From NCBI GenBank assembly GCA_041920215.1, contig JAYRSJ010000004.1, positions 124,001 to 188,000 of the forward strand: a stretch of DNA of 64,000 bases, in the 5' to 3' direction. Origin of the DNA: JAYRSJ01 sp041920215 (GTDB taxonomy: Bacteria; Pseudomonadota; Gammaproteobacteria; Burkholderiales; Burkholderiaceae_C). This document shows positions 48,156-55,190 of this stretch, in pieces (positions within the stretch are counted from its first letter, which is position 1; each line of letters begins with the position of its first letter). A program made the translations under genes and the position numbers. Under the pieces are notes generated by a model. It saw nothing but the letters and a program-made list of their open reading frames with translations, did no database searches and had not been told where the DNA came from.

Positions 48156-49051
48156 GCACCAACACCATGAACAACGTCAGCACCGCTCCCCTGATCGAGG
48201 CCAAGGACTTCAGCCTGCGCTACGGCAAGAAGACCGCGGTCGACCAACTCAGCTTCAGCATCCCCAAGGGCCGGGTGGTCGGCCTGCTGGGACACAACGG
48301 GGCTGGCAAGACCTCGCTGATGAAGGCCATGGTCGGCCTCAAGAGCGGCGAGGGCCAGCTGCGCGTGCTGGGTCTGGACCCGGTCAATCAGCGCGAGACC
48401 CTGCTGCAATCGATGTCCTACATCCCCGACGTGGCGGTGCTGCCGCGCTGGGCGCGGGTGGACGAGCTGATCACGCTGATGAGCGGCCTGCAGCCGCGCT
48501 TCTCGGCCGAGCGGGCGCGGGTGCTGCTCAAGCGCACCAGCGTGGCGCCGCGCGACAAGGTCAAGAGCCTGTCCAAGGGCATGGTCACCCAGCTGCATCT
48601 GGCGCTGATCGCCGCGATCGACAGCCGCCTGATGATCCTGGACGAGCCGACGCTTGGCCTGGACGTGATGTCGCGCAAGGGCTTTTACGAGATGCTGATC
48701 GACGAGTGGTGCGACGGCGAGCGCAGCGTGGTGATCTCCACCCACCAGGTCGAGGAGATCGAGACCCTGCTGTCCGACGTGATGATGCTGGACGAGGGCA
48801 AGCTGGTGCTCAACATCAGCCTGGAAGAGATGGACTCGCGCTTCATCGCGCTCTCGCATGACCCGGCCGCCAACGATGCGGTGGCCGCGGCCCATCCGCT
48901 GCTGCGCTACCGCCAGCAGGGCCGGCCGGTGGCCATCTTCGACGGCGCACTGCCGCCGGCGGTGGCCGAGCTGGGTCAGCGCCTGCGGCCCAGCCTGGTC
49001 GACCTCTTCATGGCGCTGACGCGCAAGCCCGAAATCCAGCGCCAGGCCTGA
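48152..49051 (+). CDS. ABC transporter ATP-binding protein
   Basis: A 299-residue ATPase: Walker A GHNGAGKTS, Q-loop region SYIPDVAVLPRW, signature SLSKGMVTQLHLAL, Walker B LMILDEPTLGLD and the switch His in STHQVEE. The SKGM form of the signature matches the YtrB-like ATPases found with YtrA repressors. It couples with the downstream permease, which starts 36 bp after its stop. The operon probably exports a lipid, peptide or drug; the cargo is unknown. Confidence 0.94.
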   Translation: MSTNTMNNVSTAPLIEAKDFSLRYGKKTAVDQLSFSIPKGRVVGLLGHNGAGKTSLMKAMVGLKSGEGQLRVLGLDPVNQRETLLQSMSYIPDVAVLPRWARVDELITLMSGLQPRFSAERARVLLKRTSVAPRDKVKSLSKGMVTQLHLALIAAIDSRLMILDEPTLGLDVMSRKGFYEMLIDEWCDGERSVVISTHQVEEIETLLSDVMMLDEGKLVLNISLEEMDSRFIALSHDPAANDAVAAAHPLLRYRQQGRPVAIFDGALPPAVAELGQRLRPSLVDLFMALTRKPEIQRQA

Positions 49052-49086
49052 GGCCGGCTCATTCAAGACAGAAGGAGCACAACACC

Positions 49087-49980
49087 ATGCCGTCTTCACG
49101 ATTCCTGACCCTGATGCAGCGCGAGTGGATGCAGCACCATCGCGGCTGGCTGATGCTGATGTTCATCCCCGTCGCGCTGTTCCTGGCCATCCTGCCCTTC
49201 GGCGATGTGCATCTGGAGGAGAAGATTCCGCCCATGCCGCTGGCCGCGGTGGCCATGCTGGCCACGGCCGCGGTGGTCTTCTTGCTGAGCTTCGCCGCCG
49301 CGATGTTCCAGCTGCCCGGCCTGGCGCGCCGTGACCGCCAGGATCGCTCAATCGAGTTCTGGCTCTCGCTGCCGGCCAGCCATAGCGAGAGCATTGGCGC
49401 GACGGTGCTGATGCATGCCTTCCTGATCCCGCTGCTGGCGCTGGCGGTCGGCGCCGGCCTGGGCCTGCTCAGCGCGGTGGCGATGATCCTGAAGGTCTAC
49501 GGCTTCGCCGGCCTGGCGCAGCCGGGCTGGTTCAGCCTGCTGCTGGCCGCGCTGCTGGTGCTGGCCCGCGGTGCCCTGGGCGTGCTGCTGATGACGCTGT
49601 GGCTGGCGCCGCTGTTCATGGCCCTGATGGCGGCCTCGGCCTGGCTGAAGCGCTGGGGCGTGCCGGTGCTGATCGGGGGCGTGCTGATCCTGGGCGGGGT
49701 GCTGAAGAAGGTCTACGACAACAGCCTCGTTTTCGATCTGCTGGAGCGGCAGTTCGAGGGCGCCCGCAGCGCGCTGCTGGGCGATCCGGCCGGGCTCAGC
49801 CCCTTGGAGCACACCGCCCCAGAGGCGAACAGCGAGTTCGTTGCCCTGGTTGGCCAATGGGCCTGGCATGATCTGCTGGCCACCCTGGGCCAGCTGCTCA
49901 GCGCCCCTTTCGTCATCGGCCTGCTGCTCGCGGCTGCCAGCTTCGGTCTGCTGGTGCTGAAGCGCCGCCAGGGCAGCTGA
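49087..49980 (+). CDS. ABC transporter permease (ABC-2 like)
   Basis: A 297-residue membrane protein with six hydrophobic stretches, starting MLMFIPVALFLAILPF, and a short cytoplasmic coupling region (LARRDRQDRSIEFWLSLPASHSESI) typical of ABC-2 permeases, in which FWxSLP precedes the second membrane part. It completes the repressor-ATPase-permease operon and would act as a homodimer. GAAGGAG precedes ATG 49087 by 9 bases. Confidence 0.9.
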   Translation: MPSSRFLTLMQREWMQHHRGWLMLMFIPVALFLAILPFGDVHLEEKIPPMPLAAVAMLATAAVVFLLSFAAAMFQLPGLARRDRQDRSIEFWLSLPASHSESIGATVLMHAFLIPLLALAVGAGLGLLSAVAMILKVYGFAGLAQPGWFSLLLAALLVLARGALGVLLMTLWLAPLFMALMAASAWLKRWGVPVLIGGVLILGGVLKKVYDNSLVFDLLERQFEGARSALLGDPAGLSPLEHTAPEANSEFVALVGQWAWHDLLATLGQLLSAPFVIGLLLAAASFGLLVLKRRQGS

Positions 49981-50008
49981 GCAGGCGCGCGCCCCCGCCC
50001 AAGCGCAA

Positions 50009-50032
50009 AGCCCGCCGAAAGGCGGGCTTTTT
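50009..50032 (+). terminator. Intrinsic terminator of the ABC operon
   Basis: AGCCCGCC-GAAA-GGCGGGCT is an 8-bp stem with a GAAA tetraloop followed by TTTT, 29 bp after the permease stop. The reverse strand (followed by TTTGCG) could also help end the convergent ferritin-like gene. Confidence 0.92.
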
Positions 50033-50056
50033 CATGGGGGCCGGTGCGGGACTGCT

Positions 50057-50920
50057 TCAGGCGGCCGGCTGAGCCTGGCCGGCGGCGGCCGCGACGCGTG
50101 CCGCCATCTCCTTGCGGAAGCGGTTGAGCTCCTGCACGCTGGCAAAGCTGCGCTCCATCAGCAGGCTCATATTGTGGAGGATGCGCTCGACCACCTTGGT
50201 CTCCCACACCGCATCGAACTGGATCTGCTTGTCCAGCCACTTCTCCAGCCACTCGGGGTCGGGCAGGCGGCTCTGGATGGTGTCGCGCGGGAACAGCTTG
50301 GCGTTGACATGCAGATTGGTGGGATGCAGGGCCTGGGCGGTGCGCCGCGCGCTGGCCATCAGCACGCCGACCTTGGCGAAGGCCGCCTTGGCCTCGTCAC
50401 CGAACTTGCTCATCGCCCGCTTCATATAGCGCAGATAGGCACCGCCATGGCGGGCCTCGTCGCGCGCCAGGGTCTCGTAGATGGCCTTGATGACCGGCTC
50501 GGTATGCCACTCGGCCGCCCGGCGGTACCAGTGGTTGAGTCGGATCTCGCCGCAGAAATGCAGCATCAGGGTCTCCAGCGCCGGGGCGGGGTCGAAGTCG
50601 AAGCGCACCTCGTGCAGCTCCTGCTCGGTAGGCACCATGTCCGGACGGAAGCGGCGCAGGTATTCCATCAGCACCAGCGAATGCTTCTGCTCCTCGAAGA
50701 ACCAGACGCTCATGAAGGCCGAGAAATCACTGTCGTCCTTGTTGTCGCGCAGAAACATCTCGGTGGCAGGCAGGGCCGACCACTCGGTGATCGCGTTCAT
50801 CTTGATGGTCTTGGCCTGGTCGTCACTCAGCAGGCTGGCATCGAACTTGTCCCAGGGGATGTCGGTGTCCATGTTCCAGCGCACGGCTTCGAGTTGCTTG
50901 AAGAGTTCGGGGTAAAGCAT
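50057..50920 (-). CDS. Ferritin-like diiron protein, acyl-ACP-desaturase-like
   Basis: A 287-residue helical protein with two ExxH-type sites, WFFEEQKHSLV and LARDEARHGGAYL, the spacing of soluble diiron oxygenases related to acyl-ACP desaturases. Other liganding acidic residues are likely in ATEMF and FCGEIR. It would bind two irons and use oxygen on a lipid or other substrate. It starts 64 bp downstream of the LitR/CarH-like regulator on the same strand, which suggests a place in the same light- or oxidant-responsive lipid system. Genes for fatty-acid modification lie across the divergent promoter. Confidence 0.8.
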   Translation of the reverse strand: MLYPELFKQLEAVRWNMDTDIPWDKFDASLLSDDQAKTIKMNAITEWSALPATEMFLRDNKDDSDFSAFMSVWFFEEQKHSLVLMEYLRRFRPDMVPTEQELHEVRFDFDPAPALETLMLHFCGEIRLNHWYRRAAEWHTEPVIKAIYETLARDEARHGGAYLRYMKRAMSKFGDEAKAAFAKVGVLMASARRTAQALHPTNLHVNAKLFPRDTIQSRLPDPEWLEKWLDKQIQFDAVWETKVVERILHNMSLLMERSFASVQELNRFRKEMAARVAAAAGQAQPAA

Positions 50921-50983
50921 GGTCCATCCTTGTTGGGTCGCGACGGATTTTATGCCGCGACCGTGTCAAGTGCACGATAGCCC

Positions 50984-51904
50984 TCAGGGATGCTCGGCGC
51001 GCCAGCGCTGCAGCTCGGGGGCGATGGCCTCCAGCTGCGCCACATGGCGCAGCCCCGGCTGGCTGCTGGGCCTGCCCAGCGCCGCGCTGCTGCCGCCGGC
51101 CCATAGCTCCAGCGCCGCCGGCAGGCGCTGGCGCAGGTCGGCCAATGCCTCGCCCACCAGCGCGGCACTGATGAAGCCGCTGAAGCTCAGCGCGACGATA
51201 TCCGCCCGGTGTGCGGCAGCGGCCAGCACGATATCGGCCGGCGGCGTCTGCACGCCCAGCGACAGGCAGGGGCAGCCCTCCAGCACCATCAGCGCCTCGG
51301 CCATCAGGAGACCCAGCCCATGCTGCTCGCCCGGCAAGGTGGTCAGCAGCACCCGTGGCTTGGTCTGCAAGGCCAGCGGCGGCACCGCCTGTATCGCCTG
51401 GCGCAGCACCACCTGCACCGACTCGCTATAGATGTGCTCCTCAAAGACCTGCAATTCACCGCGCATCCAGCGCTCGCCCACCTCGACGGTCAGCGGCGCC
51501 AGCAGACCGGTGATGGCACTGCCCAGCCCCATGCGCAGCAGCGCCTGGGCCAGTTGCCGACGCAGGCCCTCGACGTCATGAAGGCGCAGCGCATCGATGA
51601 AGGGCGTCAGCAGCGCATTGGGCGGCTGCGCGGCCGTGGTGCGGGTCTGCGCCAGCAACTCCTGCAGGGTCTCCAGCGGCGCCGGCACCAGGCGACCGGC
51701 ACGGTGGCCCAGGTCCAGCAGGCGCTTGATCAACCGCAGCCGCGCCACCTGCTCGGCCGGATAGACGCGCTCGCCCACGCCGTCACGCAAGGGCTGCGGG
51801 AACTGATAGCGGCGCTCCCAGACCCGCAGGCTGTCCTTGCTGACACCGGTCTCCCGCTCAACCGCGGCAATGCCCAGCAAAACGCCGGCGCTGGACTCAT
51901 CCAT
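50984..51904 (-). CDS. MerR-family cobalamin-binding regulator, LitR/CarH type (putative photoreceptor)
   Basis: A 306-residue regulator. Residues 10-75 form a MerR winged helix (GIAAVERETGVSKDSLRVWERRY). A helical bundle carries the Wx9EH motif: Trp146, Glu156, His157 (WMRGELQVFEEH). The C-terminal Rossmann-like B12 domain has GEQHGLG (193-198, fits E/DxHxxG, lower-ligand His195) and SLGVQTPPADI. In CarH these positions hold 5'-deoxyadenosylcobalamin, and light breaks the tetramer and relieves repression. Start ATG 51904 is preferred over 51973 because the 23 extra residues lie in the shared promoter region. It faces a nine-gene operon. Confidence 0.9.
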   Translation of the reverse strand: MDESSAGVLLGIAAVERETGVSKDSLRVWERRYQFPQPLRDGVGERVYPAEQVARLRLIKRLLDLGHRAGRLVPAPLETLQELLAQTRTTAAQPPNALLTPFIDALRLHDVEGLRRQLAQALLRMGLGSAITGLLAPLTVEVGERWMRGELQVFEEHIYSESVQVVLRQAIQAVPPLALQTKPRVLLTTLPGEQHGLGLLMAEALMVLEGCPCLSLGVQTPPADIVLAAAAHRADIVALSFSGFISAALVGEALADLRQRLPAALELWAGGSSAALGRPSSQPGLRHVAQLEAIAPELQRWRAEHP

Positions 51905-51959
51905 GCCGCGCCCCCTGCTGGCGACCTGGCCGGGCGGACGGCCTGGACAACTCAGTAAT

Positions 51960-51974
51960 TTTGTCTTGGACAAA
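51960..51974. promoter_or_regulatory. Candidate LitR/CarH operator, copy 1
   Basis: TTTGTCTTGGACAAA is a perfect 6-bp inverted repeat around TTG in the regulator-operon intergenic region. Twelve of fifteen positions match the second copy at 52023. A further half-site TGGACAA lies at 51943-51949 and GACAAA at 51980-51985. Confidence 0.6.
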
Positions 51975-52022
51975 CATGCGACAAATCTCGAAATTTGGCT
52001 TAATATAGCTGCACAGCGATTG

Positions 52023-52037
52023 TTTGACTAGGACAAG
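52023..52037. promoter_or_regulatory. Candidate LitR/CarH operator, copy 2
   Basis: TTTGACTAGGACAAG ends 2 bp before the peroxidase start codon and includes its ribosome site AGGA. The shared pattern with copy 1 is TTTGWCTWGGACAAR. TAATATAG at 52001-52008 between the copies is a possible -10 for the operon. Confidence 0.5.
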
Positions 52038-52039
52038 CC

Positions 52040-52630
52040 GTGAACAAAACACCGAGCACCGGGCGCCGACTGTATCTGCAACAACTCACCGCGCTGGGCC
52101 TGCTGCCCTGGCTGGCCGCGCGGGCCGGCGCCCAGACCGCGGCCTGCCCGGCCCTGCTGCAGCGCGAGATGCTGCGTCTGCAGGACGAGAAGCCGCAGGC
52201 CCTGTGCCAGTACGCCGGCAAGGTGCTGCTGGTGGTCAACACCGCGAGCTTCTGTGGCTTCACCTCGCAGTACAAAGACCTGGAGGTACTCAACGAGCGC
52301 TATGGTCCGCGCGGCCTGGTCGTGCTGGGCTTCCCCTCCAACGACTTCAGCCAGGAACCCGGCAGCAACAAGGAAGTGGCCGAGTTCTGCGAGAACACCT
52401 TCAATGTGCGCTTCCCGATGTTCGCCAAGTCCAGCCTGAAGGCGGGCCGGCCGGACAGCAATGCGCTGATCCTCGAACTGGCCCGGCGCAGCGGCGAGGC
52501 GCCCAAGTGGAACTTCCACAAATATCTGGTGTCGCGCGATGGCAGCGAGGTGCAGAGCTTCGCCTCGGCCACCAGCCCGCAAAGCCGGCCCTTCATCAAC
52601 GCGCTGGAACGTCTGCTGAGTCAGTCTTGA
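52040..52630 (+). CDS. Glutathione-peroxidase family protein, exported
   Basis: A 196-residue thioredoxin-fold peroxidase. The N-terminus has a twin-arginine-like signal (TGRRLYLQQLTALGLLPWLAARAGA), so it probably acts in the periplasm. The peroxidatic Cys is in NTASFCGFTSQY, and the Trp/Asn of the tetrad are in KWNFHKYL. The usual Gln (CNQF) is replaced: the motif reads GFPSNDF. It is the first gene of the operon facing the LitR/CarH-like regulator and would remove lipid or other peroxides formed by light. Start is GTG 52040 with AGGA seven bases upstream. The sigma-32 promoter overlaps its stop codon. Confidence 0.88.
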   Translation: MNKTPSTGRRLYLQQLTALGLLPWLAARAGAQTAACPALLQREMLRLQDEKPQALCQYAGKVLLVVNTASFCGFTSQYKDLEVLNERYGPRGLVVLGFPSNDFSQEPGSNKEVAEFCENTFNVRFPMFAKSSLKAGRPDSNALILELARRSGEAPKWNFHKYLVSRDGSEVQSFASATSPQSRPFINALERLLSQS

Positions 52631-52653
52631 AACCGGGCCCGCCTACCCCATGT
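52626..52653 (+). promoter_or_regulatory. Sigma-32 (RpoH) promoter
   Basis: CTTGAA (52626-52631) and CCCCATGT (52646-52653) are separated by 14 bases, an exact match to the heat-shock sigma consensus CTTGAA-N13-15-CCCCATNT. It overlaps the peroxidase stop codon and points at the 330-bp structured region and the FAD oxidoreductase. Confidence 0.8.
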
Positions 52654-52679
52654 TCCATCCAAGCATCCAGCAAGCCGGC

Positions 52680-52703
52680 GCTGTACCTCTTTGCGGGGAC
52701 AGC
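52680..52703 (+). other. RNA hairpin 1 of the leader
   Basis: GCTGT-A-CCTC/GGGG-ACAGC with a 5-nt loop; one unpaired A and one G-U pair. A second short stem CGGCAT/ATGCCG spans 52718-52748. Both lie between the sigma-32 promoter and the sRNA core. Confidence 0.5.
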
Positions 52704-52843
52704 TCCAATAAAACCGACGGCATGGGCTTTTCAGCGGGCTCGATGCCGCCGAAAGTTGGCCGATATCTGAGCAAGACAGAAGCCTTTGTGCAACGCTGGT
52801 TCACCGACGTTCTACAAAGAGCTAAAGTAACAAACAGCTTTCA

Positions 52844-52943
52844 GTCGCAAGATCTCTCCCCTCGGGGAGCTGAAATCTCGGAGCCCTTCTCCTCCTCCTC
52901 CCTCCCTCCCTCGTTGGCTCCGAGGCATCTTGCGACGTCTTTT
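52844..52943 (+). ncRNA. Candidate cuckoo/CcsR-like small RNA with anti-Shine-Dalgarno loop
   Basis: A three-way junction can be drawn by eye. The outer stem is GTCGCAAGAT (52844-52853) with ATCTTGCGAC (52927-52936), ten perfect pairs. A small hairpin CTCCC-CTCG-GGGAG lies at 52856-52869. The main hairpin CTCGGAGCC (52877-52885) with GGCTCCGAG (52916-52924) has nine perfect pairs and a 30-nt all-but-three-pyrimidine loop containing CCTCCTCCC at 52894-52902. GTCTTTT follows the outer stem. CCUCCUCCC loops are the hallmark of the cuckoo/CcsR stress sRNAs, which are made under RpoH control in Rhodobacter. Expression and processing are inferred. Confidence 0.6.
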
Positions 52944-52949
52944 ATGCAC

Positions 52950-52984
52950 GGGGCTTCCGCGCTGCGCGGAGGCCCCCTCTTCTT
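52950..52984 (+). terminator. Terminator-like hairpin containing the next gene's ribosome site
   Basis: GGGGCTTCCGCG (52950-52961) pairs with CGCGGAGGCCCC (52965-52976): twelve pairs, one of them G-U, loop CTG, followed by CTCTTCTT. The 3' arm contains GGAGG (52968-52972), ten bases before TTG 52983, the likely start of the FAD oxidoreductase. It could end the sRNA transcript and also mask that ribosome site. Confidence 0.65.
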
Positions 52985-54380
52985 GCAGCGTCAGGCCCTG
53001 GGCCCGGCCGATCATGCAAGCGGACTGAGCGACTACCTGCGCGGATTGCAGGCCGGCCCTGAGCCGGTCACGCCAGGCGCGCAGGCGCCGCACATCGCGG
53101 TGATAGGCGCCGGCATCGCCGGGCTCTCGGCGGCCTGGGCACTCAGCGCTCAGGCAAGGGTGAGCCTGTTCGAGGCCGGCAGCTATTTCGGCGGCCATAC
53201 CCACACGGTCGATGTACGGCTGGAGGGTCAGCGCTGCGGTGTCGATACCGGCTTCCTGGTCTTCAACGAGCGCACCTACCCGCTGCTGATCCAGCTCTTC
53301 GCGCAGCTGGGCGTGGCCACGGCCAAGAGCGATATGTCCTTCTCGGTGCAGCTGCCCGAGCAGGATCTGGAGTGGAGCGGCAGCAGCCTGGACACCGTGT
53401 TCGCCCAGCGCGGCAATCTGTTGCGCCCGGCCTTCTGGCGCATGCTGGCCGATCTGCAGCGCTTCAACCGACTCTGCACCCGCCTGGCCCAGCACGGCGA
53501 CGATATCGCGCTGGCCCAGCCGATCGGCGAGTTCCTCGACGCCCAGCGCTTCAGTGCCGAGTTCCGCGACTGGTATCTGCTGCCCATGGTGGCCTGCATC
53601 TGGTCCTGTCCGACGCGGCAGATGCTGGCCTTCCCGGTCAGCACGCTGATCCGCTTCTGCCACAACCACGGTTTGCTGCAGATCGCCAACCGCCCGCAGT
53701 GGCACACAGTGCGCGGCGGCGCGCGCCACTATGTGGAGCGGCTGCTGGAGCGCATCGCCGACAAGCGCCTCAACAGCCCGGTGCTGGGCCTGCAACGCCT
53801 GGGCAGCCAGCCGGGCGATGGCGTGATGCTGCGCACCGCCAGCGGCAGCGAGCGCTTCGATGCGGTGGTGCTGGCCTGCCACAGTGACCAGGCGCTGCAG
53901 CTGCTGGGCGATCAGGCCACGCTGGCCGAACGCCAGACCCTCGGTGCGATCGCCTATCACCGCAACCGTGCGGTGCTGCATACCGACACCCGCCTGCTGC
54001 CGCAGCGCCGGCGCGCCTGGGCGGCCTGGAACTATGAGCGCAGCGGCGGCCAGGGCGAGGAGCGCGCCGTCTGCCTGCACTATCTGCTCAACAAGCTGCA
54101 GCCCCTGCCCTGGCAGCAGCCGCTGCTGGTCTCGCTGAACCCGGTGCGCGAGCCCGACCCCAGCCAGGTGCTGGGCGAGTACGACTATGCCCATCCGGTC
54201 TTCGATCAGGCGGCCGTCAATGCCCAGCGTCGCCTGGGCGAGATCCAGGGCCGGCATGGCCTGTGGTTCTGCGGCGCCTGGACCCGCTATGGCTTCCATG
54301 AGGACGGCCTGCTGTCCGGTCTCTCCGCCGCCCGCCAGCTCGGCGCCCTGCTGCAGCCACAGCCGGGAGCCGCCGCATGA
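52983..54380 (+). CDS. FAD/NAD-binding amine-oxidase-like oxidoreductase
   Basis: About 465 residues. The FAD-binding site is HIAVIGAGIAGLSAAWALS, followed by EAGSYFGGHTHTVD (the GGHTHT form is usual for this light- and oxidant-induced family) and, at the C-terminus, FCGAWTRYGFHEDGLLSGL. It probably desaturates or oxidises a lipid or isoprenoid. The reading frame is open back to ATG 52650, but that stretch is the sRNA region and does not look coding. TTG 52983 with GGAGG ten bases upstream is my choice; ATG 52944 inside the hairpin foot is the alternative. It overlaps the DUF1365 gene by ATGA. Confidence 0.85.
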   Translation: MQRQALGPADHASGLSDYLRGLQAGPEPVTPGAQAPHIAVIGAGIAGLSAAWALSAQARVSLFEAGSYFGGHTHTVDVRLEGQRCGVDTGFLVFNERTYPLLIQLFAQLGVATAKSDMSFSVQLPEQDLEWSGSSLDTVFAQRGNLLRPAFWRMLADLQRFNRLCTRLAQHGDDIALAQPIGEFLDAQRFSAEFRDWYLLPMVACIWSCPTRQMLAFPVSTLIRFCHNHGLLQIANRPQWHTVRGGARHYVERLLERIADKRLNSPVLGLQRLGSQPGDGVMLRTASGSERFDAVVLACHSDQALQLLGDQATLAERQTLGAIAYHRNRAVLHTDTRLLPQRRRAWAAWNYERSGGQGEERAVCLHYLLNKLQPLPWQQPLLVSLNPVREPDPSQVLGEYDYAHPVFDQAAVNAQRRLGEIQGRHGLWFCGAWTRYGFHEDGLLSGLSAARQLGALLQPQPGAAA

Positions 54381-55168
54381 GCGCCGCCTGGGCCAGTGCG
54401 CCGCTGGCGCGCCCGCTGCTGGGCCGCGGCGAGGTGCGGCATAGCCGGCTGCGGCCGGCCCAGCACCGGTTCAGTTATCCGGCGCTGTTCCTGCTGCTGC
54501 CCATGCGCAGCCTGCGGACCCAGCCTTGCGCAGCCCTGAAGCGCAATGGCCGCGGCTGGCTGAGCTTCCACGATGCCGACCATGGCGAGGGCGGCGACGA
54601 CGCGCTGGCCTGGCTGGAAACCCTGCTGGAGCGCGAGGGCATCCACGATGCCGATGGCGAGATCTGGCTGCAGGCCTTCCCGCGCGTGCTGGGCTATGCC
54701 TTCAAGCCGGTCAGCTTCTGGTTCTGCCAGCGCCGCGACGGCACCCTGTCTGCCATCGTCGTCGAGGTGAACAACACCTTCGGCGAGCGCCACTGCTACC
54801 TGCTGCAAGGCCCGCAGCTGGGCTGGGGCCGCGAGCTCAGCGCCGCCAAGGTCTTCCACGTCTCACCCTTCTGCCGGGTGGCCGGCCGCTACCGCTTCCG
54901 CTTCATGCTGGCCGGCGCTGTGCTGGAGCAGGCGCGCAGCGTGGCCCGCATCGACCATGACGACGAGAACGGCCCCCTGCTGCAGACCAGCATCAGCGGC
55001 CGACTGCAGCCGCTGAGCCAGGCGGTCGCCCGCCAGGCCCTGCTGGCGATGCCGGCCTTCAGCCTGATGCTGATCGCACGCATCCACTGGCAGGCGCTGA
55101 AGCTCTGGGCCAAGCGCGTGCCCTTCTTCGGCAAGCCGGCCGCGCCCGAACAGTTCCTGACCCGTTGA
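54377..55168 (+). CDS. DUF1365 protein
   Basis: A 263-residue protein of DUF1365: GEVRHSRLRPAQHRFSYPALFLLLPM at the start, LGYAFKPVSFWFC and EVNNTFGERHCYLL in the middle, and KVFHVSPFC next. The family has no settled reaction, but it is found almost always between an FAD oxidoreductase and a CFA-synthase-type methyltransferase, as here. A role in making or placing a modified membrane fatty acid is the usual guess. The start overlaps the FAD gene's stop. Confidence 0.93.
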   Translation: MSAAWASAPLARPLLGRGEVRHSRLRPAQHRFSYPALFLLLPMRSLRTQPCAALKRNGRGWLSFHDADHGEGGDDALAWLETLLEREGIHDADGEIWLQAFPRVLGYAFKPVSFWFCQRRDGTLSAIVVEVNNTFGERHCYLLQGPQLGWGRELSAAKVFHVSPFCRVAGRYRFRFMLAGAVLEQARSVARIDHDDENGPLLQTSISGRLQPLSQAVARQALLAMPAFSLMLIARIHWQALKLWAKRVPFFGKPAAPEQFLTR

Positions 55169-55190
55169 CGCCTTCCTCAAAGACACACGC

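Noticed and set aside
52886..52915. TCC-repeat tract as a microsatellite only
   Set aside because: It is exactly bounded by two perfectly paired 9-nt arms, so a loop function is the better explanation.
52650..52943. N-terminal extension of the FAD oxidoreductase, or a separate small protein starting at ATG 52650 or 52722
   Set aside because: The stretch holds long perfect RNA stems and a pyrimidine tract, lacks a ribosome site, and the FAD domain begins only near 53085. Not fully excluded.
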